A stretch of 14,295 nucleotides of DNA from Microbacteriaceae bacterium. Its GTDB lineage: Bacteria > Actinomycetota > Actinomycetes > Actinomycetales > Microbacteriaceae. The stretch covers positions 1 to 14,295 of the forward strand of contig CANGCU010000017.1 of the NCBI GenBank assembly GCA_947452355.1. The letters run 5' to 3'. The translations under genes were made by a program, and so were the position numbers. Shown piece after piece: positions 7,791 through 14,295 of the stretch (position 1 is the stretch's first letter; every line of letters starts with the position of its first letter). The notes beneath the pieces were generated by a model, which saw nothing but the letters and a program-made list of their open reading frames with translations, was not told where the DNA came from and ran no database searches.

Positions 7791-7812
7791 TAAAGTGTTG
7801 ACAACCGATAAC
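7791..7812 (+). promoter_or_regulatory. Possible divIVA promoter elements
   Basis: TAAAGT (7791-7796), TTGACA (7798-7803) and GATAAC (7807-7812) all lie in the 60-nt yggT-divIVA gap. TTGACA is a perfect -35 match but has no TAxxxT 16-18 nt downstream. TAAAGT or GATAAC could be -10 boxes with weak -35 partners. A separate divIVA promoter is likely from gap size and known actinobacterial practice, but its exact position is not settled. Confidence 0.3.
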
Positions 7813-7821
7813 ACGGTTGTC
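7800..7821 (+). repeat. 8-bp perfect inverted repeat in the divIVA leader
   Basis: GACAACCG (7800-7807) and CGGTTGTC (7814-7821) are perfect reverse complements around a 6-nt AT-rich centre, ending 2 nt before the AAGG of the divIVA leader. It overlaps a TTGACA (7798-7803) that resembles a -35 box. No T-run follows, so it is unlikely to terminate transcription. It may be an operator or an RNA hairpin affecting divIVA expression. Confidence 0.5.
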
Positions 7822-7841
7822 CCAAGGAATGAGGTCGGCCA

Positions 7842-8381
7842 ATGCTGAGCGCTGAAGAGATTGTTAACAAACAATTCAAGACGAAACGCGACGGTTATGA
7901 CCCCGATGATGTCGATGACTTTCTCGATGAGGTCGTAAAGGAACTGCGTCGTATTCAGATTGAAAACGACGGACTGAACCAAAAAATCTTGGCAGCGGAA
8001 TCTCGCGTCGCAGAATTGCAGCGCAGCGGATCGCCACTCGCCGCGACGTTGCCGACATCGGCAACCGCCGAAACGGGCACGTCAGGGCAACTGCTTCAAT
8101 TGGCGCGCAAACTTCACGACCAGCACATTCAAGAGGGATACGCGGAACGCGACCGAATCATTGAAGAGGGCAAAAACCAGGTCACTCGGATGCTCGCCGA
8201 AGCAGAGCTTCGTCAGCGAAACGAGATCAATGTCCTCGACCAGCAGCGGATCGCGGTCGAGCGTGAAATCGAGCGACTTAAGTCGTTCGAAAAGGAATAT
8301 CGTCAGCACCTCCAGAAGCACCTAGAAAAGCAACTTGCCGATCTGGCCAACAGCGGTCAGGAATCCGCCAACGCTTTCTAG
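7842..8381 (+). CDS. divIVA: DivIVA/Wag31-type polar growth and division protein
   Basis: Coiled-coil protein that gathers at negatively curved membrane and directs polar wall growth in actinobacteria. It has 179 residues, shorter than most actinobacterial DivIVAs. The N-terminal lipid-binding domain reads MLSAEEIVNKQF, then GYDPDDVDDFLDEVVKELRR (18-37). A flexible Ala/Thr/Ser/Pro-rich linker covers about 62-82, then a long coiled coil at about 83-170 with the typical SFEKEYRQHLQKHLEKQL near the end. Between Phe12 and GYD the membrane-contact loop is only KTKRD, so the Phe (or other hydrophobic residue) equivalent to B. subtilis Phe17 appears absent. Upstream are sepF and yggT; the usual order is kept, with a 60-nt gap that may hold its own promoter. 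Confidence 0.95.
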   Translation: MLSAEEIVNKQFKTKRDGYDPDDVDDFLDEVVKELRRIQIENDGLNQKILAAESRVAELQRSGSPLAATLPTSATAETGTSGQLLQLARKLHDQHIQEGYAERDRIIEEGKNQVTRMLAEAELRQRNEINVLDQQRIAVEREIERLKSFEKEYRQHLQKHLEKQLADLANSGQESANAF

Positions 8382-8385
8382 CGCG

Positions 8386-9309
8386 ATGCCTCAGCATCGC
8401 TCACTTCCCGTCCCCGACGGTCTAGCTGGTAATCGAGTCGATGTCGCAATCGCAAAACTTTTGGGATTTTCCCGCACGTTCGCCGGCGAGGTCATCGAGC
8501 GCGGGGGAGTCACAATTGATGGTCGGCTCGCGACCAAGTCCGACCGATTGACGCTGGACGCGACGCTGTCGGTCGAATGGGACGATCCGCGTGAGCCGGA
8601 AATTGTTCCTGTGGTCATCTCCGACATGCAGATTGTGTATGACGATGACGACATCGTCGTCGTCAGCAAACCACCATTTCTCGCGGCCCATCCATCGCTC
8701 GGGTGGGAGGGCGACACCGTTCTCGGTGCGCTGGCGGGGGCCGGCTACCGAATCTCAACGTCGGGGCCGCCCGAGCGGCAGGGCATCGTTCATCGTTTGG
8801 ACGTTGGAACATCGGGTCTCATGATTGTCACAAAGAGCGATGTCGCCTATTCGGTGATGAAGCGTAAGTTCAAAGATCGTGAAGTGTTCAAGGAATACCA
8901 CGCGTTGGTCCAAGGGGAAATGGTTCCCGCGGAGGGAACCATCGACGCACCAATCGGTCGACACCCTGGTTCAGCGTGGAAATTTGCCGTGACGCACGAC
9001 GGCCGGAATGCGGTGACCCATTTCGACACGATTCGAAACTATGGCCCGGCGACTCTTCTCTCCGTTGGATTGGAAACCGGGAGAACCCACCAGATTCGGG
9101 TGCACATGGCAGCACAGCGACACCCGCTTGTGGGTGATTCGCTCTATGGGGCAAACCCTAAAACTGCCGCCCTCCTCGAATTGACGCGGCAATGGCTGCA
9201 CGCGGTCACATTGCGATTCAACCACCCAACCACCGGCGTTGAGCTCGAGTTGACAAGTGAATATGCCCCCGATCTTAAACATTCGCTCACAATTCTTGAA
9301 TCTCTCTGA
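8386..9309 (+). CDS. rluD: RluA/RluD-family rRNA pseudouridine synthase
   Basis: Converts specific uridines in large-subunit rRNA to pseudouridine. It has 307 residues from ATG 8386, 4 nt after the divIVA stop. The frame runs upstream into divIVA to TTG 8335, but family proteins start near this ATG. An S4 RNA-binding domain covers about 10-70 (VAIAKLLGFSRTFAGEVIER), followed by the catalytic domain: IVVVSKPPFLAAHP (90-103), GIVHRLDVGTSGLMIVTKSD with catalytic Asp139, and LETGRTHQIRVHMA plus HPLVGDSLYG. The S4 domain and motif spacing support the RluD-type subgroup, though the exact target uridines cannot be read from sequence. lspA commonly separates divIVA from this gene in actinobacteria and is not present. 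Confidence 0.9.
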   Translation: MPQHRSLPVPDGLAGNRVDVAIAKLLGFSRTFAGEVIERGGVTIDGRLATKSDRLTLDATLSVEWDDPREPEIVPVVISDMQIVYDDDDIVVVSKPPFLAAHPSLGWEGDTVLGALAGAGYRISTSGPPERQGIVHRLDVGTSGLMIVTKSDVAYSVMKRKFKDREVFKEYHALVQGEMVPAEGTIDAPIGRHPGSAWKFAVTHDGRNAVTHFDTIRNYGPATLLSVGLETGRTHQIRVHMAAQRHPLVGDSLYGANPKTAALLELTRQWLHAVTLRFNHPTTGVELELTSEYAPDLKHSLTILESL

Positions 9310-9340
9310 CGCGCCTCACGTAAGCGACAGAACGGCGACC

Positions 9341-9346
9341 TAAACT
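9341..9346 (+). promoter_or_regulatory. Probable -10 element of the dnaE promoter
   Basis: TAAACT fits the actinobacterial TAxxxT -10 pattern and sits in the 66-nt gap before dnaE, 20 nt upstream of its Shine-Dalgarno. The -35 region (about 9318-9323, ACGTAA) is poor. A start point near 9352-9354 would give a short leader of about 23 nt. Confidence 0.4.
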
Positions 9347-9365
9347 AAAAGTCCGTCACCGCGAG

Positions 9366-9371
9366 AGGAGG
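9366..9371 (+). promoter_or_regulatory. dnaE ribosome binding site
   Basis: AGGAGG, within GAGAGGAGG, lies 4 nt before GTG 9376. It supports that GTG as the dnaE start, and it agrees with the protein beginning a few residues before the PHP motif HLHVHT, as in other DnaE1 proteins. Confidence 0.8.
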
Positions 9372-9375
9372 TCCC

Positions 9376-12300
9376 GTGTCTCAATCATTCGTGCACCTGC
9401 ACGTTCACACGGACAACTCCATGCTCGATGGAGCTGCTCGAATCGACGACCTGCTCGATGCAGCGGTGGCTCACAAAATGCCCGCCATTGCGATGACGGA
9501 CCACGGAACCCTCTTCGGAGCGTTTGATATGTGGAAAAAGGCCCAGGACCGGGGAATGAAGGCCATCATTGGCCTCGAAGCCTATGTTGCGCCGGAAGGG
9601 CGGCACCACAAAAAGCCAGTGCTGTGGGGCGGCGGGGGAGAGGGCGATGTCTCGGGCAAAGGGGCGTACACACACCTCACGCTGTTGAGCGAAACGACAC
9701 AAGGTATGCACAACCTGTTCACGATGTCATCGCTGTCGTACATCGAGGGTTTTTACCATCGGCAACGTATTGACCTGGATCTGCTGAGCAACAATTCGGC
9801 CGGGCTGATTGCGACGAGCGGGTGTGTCTCGGGAGAGATTCAAACCAAGATTCGACTCGGTGACTATGACGGCGCGAAAGCGGCTGCGGCGAAACTGCGC
9901 GACATCATGGGAAAAGAAAACTTTTTCATCGAAATCATGGATCACGGACTCGCCATTGAGCGCCACGGGATCAAAGACCTCCTGCGCTTGGCTAAGGAAC
10001 TCGACCTTCCTCTCGTGCTCACCAACGACCTGCATTACACGCATTCACATGACGCAGGTGCCCACGAGGCGCTTCTCTGCGTTCAATCCGGCTCGACTCT
10101 GCAGGATGAAAAACGATTCAAGTTCGATTCCGATGAGTATTACCTGAAATCGGTGGCGCAGATGCGGTCGCTCTTTCCTGACCACCCTGAGGCGGCCGAC
10201 AACACACTCCTCATCGCCGAACGGTGCAACGTTGAATTCGACACCTCAGCAAACCACATGCCGCGATTCCCCGTAGCGCCGGGCGACACGGAAGCAAAGG
10301 CCTTCGAGCGCGAAGTCCTCGTTGGGTTGCAGGGAAGGTACCCGGGTGGATTGACACCCGAGATCGAGGCGCGCGCCAAATACGAAATTGACGTCATCAC
10401 GAATAAAGGATTCCCTGGCTATTACCTTGTGGTCGCCGATTTTGTGAAGTGGGCTAGGGACAACGGTGTACGTGTCGGGCCTGGTCGTGGGTCTGGCGCG
10501 GGTTCGCTGGCGGCGTACGCGATGCGAATCACCGATCTTGACCCCATCGAACACGGGCTCCTGTTCGAACGATTCCTTAACCCCGAACGCGAGTCCATGC
10601 CCGACTTCGATATCGATTTCTCGACGCGACGTCGCGATGACGTCAAGCGGTACGTGACGGAAAAGTATGGTTCGGACCACGTCGCTCAAATCGCGACGTT
10701 CAACATCATCAAGGCGAAACAAGCGCTGAAGGATTCGACCCGTGTGCTCGGTTATCCCTATGGAATGGGCGAGAAGCTGTCGAAAGCGGTTCCCGGCATG
10801 TTGTCCGGGCGTGATATCTCGCTGGCCGAAATGTACGACCCCGCTAACCCGCGATTCAAGGAATCTCAGCAATTTCGTGAGGTCGTTGAGGAATCGGCCG
10901 ATTCCAAGGCGGTCTTTGAAACAGCCGTGGGTATCGAGAACATCAAACGCAACACCGGCGTGCACGCGGCGGGTGTCATCATGTCGGATTCGCCGCTTTC
11001 GGAAATCGTCCCGCTCATGATGCGCGACAACGACGGGCAAATCATCACCCAGTTTGATTATCCGACCTGCGAAAAACTCGGACTCATCAAGATGGACTTT
11101 TTGGGACTTCGAAACCTCGACATCTTGGACGATGCGTTGGCCAACATCAAACGCAATCGTGGAATTGATCTTGTCCTTGAAGACCTGAAATTCGACGATC
11201 CCAAGGTTTACGAACTGCTTTCCACCGGAGAGACGTTGGGCATCTTCCAACTGGACTCTCCGCCGATGAGGCAACTCTTGACACAAATGCGACCGGACCA
11301 TTTCGGCGATATTTCTGCTGTCCTTGCTCTGTATCGCCCCGGCCCAATGGGAGCGAAGAGCCACACAAACTACGCGATGCGTAAACAGGGTCAACAACCG
11401 ATCACTCCAATTCACCCCGAATTGGCAGAGGCACTCGAGGACATTCTCGGACCGACCTATGGATTGATTGTCTATCAAGAACAGGTCATGGAGATCGCGC
11501 AGCGGGTCGCCGGGTACTCGCTCGGTCAAGCAGACAATCTGCGTCGTGCGATGGGAAAGAAGAGCAAAGAAACGCTCGACAAAGAGTTCCCGAGATTCTC
11601 GGAAGGCATGCTGGAACGAGGTTTCACTAAGCCCGCTATCACGACGCTGTGGGACATCCTCGTACCCTTCTCGGATTATGCGTTCAACAAGTCCCACTCG
11701 GCCGCGTACGGCGTGATTGCGTACTTCACGGCCTATCTCAAGGCACATTTCCCTGCGGAGTTTATTGCGGCGCTGTTGACGTCTGTTGGTGATGACCGTG
11801 ACAAGCTCGGCGGCTATCTCGTTGAGGCACGCCGAATGGGTGTCACGGTGTTACCGCCCGACATCAACGAATCGGACCTCGATTTCACGGCCATCGGCGA
11901 TGACGTTCGTTTTGGTCTCGGATCAATCAAGAATGTCGGTGAGTCCGTTGTGTCGCACATCACCGCGGAACGAGTTCTGGGCGGCGAATTTAGCTCAACC
12001 CAAAATTTCTTCGACCGCGTCCCTCTTCCCGCGTTGAACAAACGGACGATTGAATCCCTGTTTAAGTCGGGGGCATTCGATCGATTTGGACATTCGCGCC
12101 GCGCGCTCATCGAAGTGCACGAAAAAATCGTCGACGATGCAATTCGCGAAAAGAAGGATGCGTCGAAGGGTGACGTGGGGTTTGATTTCGGCGAACTCTT
12201 TGACGAACCCGTCATTCTCATCCCCGAGCGCCCGGAATGGCCACGGAAAACCAAACTTGAATTCGAACGAGAAATGCTCGGGCTCTACGTTTCGGACCAC

Positions 12301-12918
12301 CCGCTGAACGGCCAAGAATACGTCCTGCAGCGGGGTCGCACACACCATGTGAGCGACCTGACCGCCGTGCAAAACACTCCAGATAGCGAGGGTGACGACG
12401 GTGAGTGGGAGCTTCAGGGCGCTTCCGAGGACGACGTGATTACCTTGACGGGCTTGCTGCGAAATATTGAGCATCGAACCGCGCGTGCGTCAGGTAAGCA
12501 GTTTGCCTACGCTGTGCTCGAGGACCAGTCAGGGTCGATCGAACTCGCGATTCTTGGTCAAAAATACGAGGAGCTGAAGCCACTTCTTCAGAATGACTCC
12601 CTCATCGCGGTCAGCGGTCGGGTCAAACTTCGAGAGCGGTTTCTGTCCGTTATGGTGAGAGACATCCGGCACCTCGACGTTTCGAACGATAAAGAGGTAA
12701 CGATCATTCGAGTGCAGGTTCCCGCTGAGCATTCGACTGCAACCCTCGTAGGGGAACTCGACGAGGTGTTGAAGCGATATCCCGGTGAGGCCGAGGTTGA
12801 ATTGCGCTTGCGCCACCCCAACGGTATCCAGGTGTTCACGCTCCCACACCGAGTGACCGTTACCGGGCCGCTCTATGGTGAGTTGAAGCGCGTTCTTGGC
12901 CCGAACTGCTTCGTTTAG
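9376..12918 (+). CDS. dnaE: DNA polymerase III alpha subunit (DnaE1, replicative, PHP-proofreading type)
   Basis: Main replicative polymerase. It has 1180 residues, normal for DnaE1. The N-terminal PHP domain keeps all nine metal ligands known from M. tuberculosis DnaE1: His9, His11, Asp18, His43, Glu68, His100, Cys150, Asp218 and His220. This predicts its own 3'-5' proofreading nuclease. The polymerase core has GPGRGSGAGSLAAYA (368-382), the catalytic PDFDIDFS (409-416) and the third acidic residue Asp574 in IKMDFLGLRNL. NKSHSAAYGVIAYFTAYLKA marks the fingers. A helix-hairpin-helix region lies around 830-920, a candidate clamp-binding motif at FDFGELF (936-942), and an OB fold at about 1021-1105 (VITLTGLL onwards). 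The GTG start has a strong Shine-Dalgarno. The stop overlaps that of the opposing flavin reductase gene by 4 bp. Confidence 0.97.
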   Translation: MSQSFVHLHVHTDNSMLDGAARIDDLLDAAVAHKMPAIAMTDHGTLFGAFDMWKKAQDRGMKAIIGLEAYVAPEGRHHKKPVLWGGGGEGDVSGKGAYTHLTLLSETTQGMHNLFTMSSLSYIEGFYHRQRIDLDLLSNNSAGLIATSGCVSGEIQTKIRLGDYDGAKAAAAKLRDIMGKENFFIEIMDHGLAIERHGIKDLLRLAKELDLPLVLTNDLHYTHSHDAGAHEALLCVQSGSTLQDEKRFKFDSDEYYLKSVAQMRSLFPDHPEAADNTLLIAERCNVEFDTSANHMPRFPVAPGDTEAKAFEREVLVGLQGRYPGGLTPEIEARAKYEIDVITNKGFPGYYLVVADFVKWARDNGVRVGPGRGSGAGSLAAYAMRITDLDPIEHGLLFERFLNPERESMPDFDIDFSTRRRDDVKRYVTEKYGSDHVAQIATFNIIKAKQALKDSTRVLGYPYGMGEKLSKAVPGMLSGRDISLAEMYDPANPRFKESQQFREVVEESADSKAVFETAVGIENIKRNTGVHAAGVIMSDSPLSEIVPLMMRDNDGQIITQFDYPTCEKLGLIKMDFLGLRNLDILDDALANIKRNRGIDLVLEDLKFDDPKVYELLSTGETLGIFQLDSPPMRQLLTQMRPDHFGDISAVLALYRPGPMGAKSHTNYAMRKQGQQPITPIHPELAEALEDILGPTYGLIVYQEQVMEIAQRVAGYSLGQADNLRRAMGKKSKETLDKEFPRFSEGMLERGFTKPAITTLWDILVPFSDYAFNKSHSAAYGVIAYFTAYLKAHFPAEFIAALLTSVGDDRDKLGGYLVEARRMGVTVLPPDINESDLDFTAIGDDVRFGLGSIKNVGESVVSHITAERVLGGEFSSTQNFFDRVPLPALNKRTIESLFKSGAFDRFGHSRRALIEVHEKIVDDAIREKKDASKGDVGFDFGELFDEPVILIPERPEWPRKTKLEFEREMLGLYVSDHPLNGQEYVLQRGRTHHVSDLTAVQNTPDSEGDDGEWELQGASEDDVITLTGLLRNIEHRTARASGKQFAYAVLEDQSGSIELAILGQKYEELKPLLQNDSLIAVSGRVKLRERFLSVMVRDIRHLDVSNDKEVTIIRVQVPAEHSTATLVGELDEVLKRYPGEAEVELRLRHPNGIQVFTLPHRVTVTGPLYGELKRVLGPNCFV

Positions 12919-13412
12919 CCCAGGACGACGTCGCCGACGGAGTGGTATCGGCGCTCGACGTAAACGAGTGGCGCGCAATCGGGATGAGTCGCACCATCAC
13001 TAATTTCCATGACAACGGTCGCATTGTTACCAACTTCAGTCACCGCAACGACGGTGGCGAGCAGTGCGGCGCGGACATCGGAAATTTCGGGTAGATCGGC
13101 AAAACCCTCGCGCCAGTGGTCACCGGTGAATCGCTCGGACGCGGGCCCCGCCATGATCCGCGCAATGTCAACCTGGGTTTCGCCAAGGAAATGGATGATG
13201 ACCGATTTACCGACAGCGACCGCGGGGTACGACGACGCGTGCTGTGCAATGTTGAGGCTTGCCCTCGGTGGTTCAGCAGAAAACGACGCGAGCGATGTCG
13301 CGGTGAACCCAACAGGTGTTCCATCGTCAAGGCGACCGGTGATCACCGCAACGCCGGCAGGATGCAGAGAAAAAGCTGCGAGGAACGCGTCCTGTGGCGT
13401 CACGATGTTCAC
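12915..13412 (-). CDS. Flavin reductase-like, FMN-binding split-barrel protein
   Basis: Resembles NAD(P)H:flavin oxidoreductases that supply reduced FMN to monooxygenases. Such folds also occur in other flavin proteins, so the substrate is unknown. From the GTG at 13412 it has 165 residues. Early segments are typical: HPAGVAVITG, GFTATSLASFSAEPPRASLN and a later HFLGETQVDIARIMAG with ERFTGDHW. The end APLVYVERRYHSVGDVV matches the usual PL-x-Y-xx-R-x-Y tail. Alternatives are GTG 13403, ATG 13460 and TTG 13478. I chose 13412 because GAGAGGAA lies just upstream and the family normally begins about ten residues before the GV-x-V-x-T motif, but the start is uncertain. It is convergent with dnaE and divergent from nrdR, so it is probably transcribed alone. 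No monooxygenase partner is in the window. Confidence 0.82.
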   Translation of the reverse strand: MNIVTPQDAFLAAFSLHPAGVAVITGRLDDGTPVGFTATSLASFSAEPPRASLNIAQHASSYPAVAVGKSVIIHFLGETQVDIARIMAGPASERFTGDHWREGFADLPEISDVRAALLATVVAVTEVGNNATVVMEISDGATHPDCAPLVYVERRYHSVGDVVLG

Positions 13413-13450
13413 GTTCCTCTCAACGGGCTTCTGACCCTCATTATTCCCGA

Positions 13451-13478
13451 ACGGTAGCATGGAGTGGCATGTTGACAA
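13451..13478 (-). promoter_or_regulatory. Possible promoter for the flavin reductase gene in the divergent gap
   Basis: On the minus strand TTGTCA (13478-13473) and TACCGT (13456-13451) are separated by 16 nt, fitting a -35/-10 pair with a start near 13444. That would favour a start codon at 13412 or 13403 over the upstream ATG and TTG. The same bases read TTGACA on the plus strand (13472-13477), a perfect -35 for nrdR, but no good -10 follows at the right distance. The 98-nt gap also holds GCATG twice (13457-13461 and 13467-13471). Confidence 0.35.
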
Positions 13479-13510
13479 TTATCACCACCCGATTCGAGAA
13501 ATAGGTCCTC

Positions 13511-13978
13511 ATGTTTTGTCCGTTCTGCCGATTCACCGATACACGGGTCATCGACTCTCGCACGTCCGAAGACGGTTTGGCCGTTCGACGCCGTCGTGAG
13601 TGCCCCGATTGTGGTGGTCGTTGGTCGACGCTCGAAACTGCCAGCCTTTCCGTCATCAAACGAAACGGCGTGATCGAAGCATTCTCGCGGGAAAAAATCG
13701 TGTCCGGCGTTCGAAAAGCATGTCAAGGACGACCCGTGTCGGATGCTGACCTCGCCGGGCTCGCGCAACGAGTCGAAGAAAACATTCGGGCGACGGGCGT
13801 TTCGCAAATCGATGCAAACGAGATTGGTCTCTCAATCCTGCCCGAGCTCCGCACGATTGACCTCGTCGCGTATCTTCGCTTCGCGAGCGTCTACCAGGCG
13901 TTTGAATCACTCGACGATTTTGAGGCATCGATTGCCGTGTTGCGCGAGGAAGAAGAGTCCAAGGGCACATCCGCATGA
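13511..13978 (+). CDS. nrdR: Transcriptional repressor NrdR
   Basis: ATP/dATP-sensing repressor of ribonucleotide reductase genes. It has 155 residues, the usual size. The N-terminal zinc ribbon has Cys3, Cys6, Cys31 and Cys34 (CPFC and CPDC), with VIDSR (13-17) and RRRREC (26-31). The segment after the second Cys pair is GGRWSTLE where RFTTxE is usual. The ATP-cone domain begins VIKRNG (48-53), with [14 protein letters not shown] (58-71), RPVS (74-77), NEIGLSIL (103-110) and [15 protein letters not shown] (117-131). The acidic tail EEEES is at 147-151. The Shine-Dalgarno is weak (AGG at 13503-13505). Its stop overlaps the pyrD start. No 16-bp NrdR box is seen in this window, so its targets lie elsewhere. 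Confidence 0.95.
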   Translation: MFCPFCRFTDTRVIDSRTSEDGLAVRRRRECPDCGGRWSTLETASLSVIKRNGVIEAFSREKIVSGVRKACQGRPVSDADLAGLAQRVEENIRATGVSQIDANEIGLSILPELRTIDLVAYLRFASVYQAFESLDDFEASIAVLREEEESKGTSA

Positions 13979-14295
13979 TGTACCGTGCGTTGTTCACACT
14001 CGTATTCGCCCGCATGGACCCCGAGCGCGCTCACGACGTTGTTGTGACAATGCTGGTGTGGGGTCAGCGGTTTGGGTTGACACCGTTGCTTCGCGTGTTC
14101 ACGCGACCGTCACGCCGTTTACGAGTTCGCACCTTGGGGCACACTTTCGAATCGCCGTTCGGGCTCGCTGCGGGGTTCGACAAAAACGCGGTGATGTATC
14201 GAATCCTGTGGGGTTTGGGTTTCGGTCACGTCGAGGTAGGGACTGTGACCGCGCACCGACAAGAAGGAAACCCGCGCCCTCGCCTTTTCCGCCTA
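13975..14295 (+). CDS. pyrD: Dihydroorotate dehydrogenase, quinone-dependent (class 2), N-terminal part (3' end outside window)
   Basis: FMN enzyme at the inner membrane that oxidises dihydroorotate to orotate in pyrimidine synthesis and passes electrons to quinone. The first 107 codons are present, up to the last base of the window. The N-terminal helical part (about 1-40, [20 protein letters not shown]) is the membrane-associated extension found in class 2 enzymes. [11 protein letters not shown] (62-72, Lys70) and [20 protein letters not shown] (86-105) are class 2 signatures. The start is ATG 13975 (ATGA overlap with the nrdR stop, AAGGG 9 nt upstream); the next codon, ATG 13978, is equally possible and gives the MYRxLF beginning common in relatives. 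Confidence 0.93.
   Translation, partial: MMYRALFTLVFARMDPERAHDVVVTMLVWGQRFGLTPLLRVFTRPSRRLRVRTLGHTFESPFGLAAGFDKNAVMYRILWGLGFGHVEVGTVTAHRQEGNPRPRLFRL

Noticed and set aside
8335..8385. Upstream in-frame extension of the pseudouridine synthase into divIVA
   Set aside because: It would add 17 residues encoded in the end of divIVA with no homology. ATG 8386 fits both spacing and family length.
10246..11748. A 500-codon open frame on the minus strand inside dnaE
   Set aside because: It lies fully antisense to the conserved polymerase core. Its translation matches no family I recognise, and it has no initiation signals. Codon bias of the sense gene easily leaves such frames open.
13413..13478. 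TTG 13478 or ATG 13460 as start of the flavin reductase-like gene
   Set aside because: The extra residues are unlike the family, and a likely promoter overlaps them. Not fully excluded.
1..14295. A new defence, mobile or biosynthetic system
   Set aside because: Every gene belongs to a known housekeeping family except the flavin reductase-like protein and YggT, whose exact roles are open. No transposase, integrase, repeat array or attachment site was seen, and no gap exceeds about 120 nt.

Overview
The window is a stretch of conserved chromosome from an actinobacterium (Actinomycetota). It carries the 3' part of the division and cell wall (dcw) cluster, then the ylm-divIVA module, then dnaE and nrdR-pyrD. 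The gene order, the DivIVA/Wag31-type polar protein, SepF in place of FtsA/ZipA, the PHP-type DnaE and frequent GTG starts all point to this phylum. By eye the base composition is moderately GC-rich (not computed). Compact spacing, a short FtsZ and a short DivIVA suggest Micrococcales/Microbacteriaceae, possibly a lineage with a small genome. That placement is inference.

Layout: (1) Positions 1-5107 hold a tightly packed plus-strand operon: murD (5' end outside the window), ftsW, murG, murC and ftsQ. All junctions overlap by a few bases except murG/murC, which are 9 nt apart. These genes make and flip or polymerise peptidoglycan precursors and supply the divisome. (2) A 117-nt leader with a palindromic element precedes ftsZ, which has the clearest Shine-Dalgarno in this part of the window. 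ftsZ is followed closely by yggS (PLP homeostasis), sepF (membrane anchor of FtsZ) and yggT. (3) A 60-nt gap with an 8-bp inverted repeat precedes divIVA, followed 4 nt later by an RluD-type pseudouridine synthase. (4) A 66-nt gap with a likely -10 element and a strong Shine-Dalgarno precedes dnaE (1180 aa). (5) A minus-strand flavin reductase-like gene converges on dnaE, and their stop codons overlap. (6) A 98-nt divergent intergenic region precedes nrdR. Its stop overlaps the start of pyrD (class 2 dihydroorotate dehydrogenase), which runs off the window.

Functional links: MurD and MurC build the UDP-MurNAc-peptide, MurG makes lipid II, and FtsW polymerises it at the septum. FtsQ, FtsZ and SepF organise that septum, and DivIVA marks poles for wall growth. 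DnaE replicates the chromosome. NrdR represses ribonucleotide reductase and PyrD acts in pyrimidine synthesis, so the right end concerns nucleotide supply.

I found no CRISPR array, insertion sequence, tRNA, rRNA, prophage or toxin-antitoxin module, and no convincing new multi-gene system. Points worth a second look are departures from the usual actinobacterial order (no pgeF, lspA or hisD where I would expect them), residue changes at normally conserved motifs (DivIVA, MurC, the DnaE clamp motif) and small intergenic palindromes.
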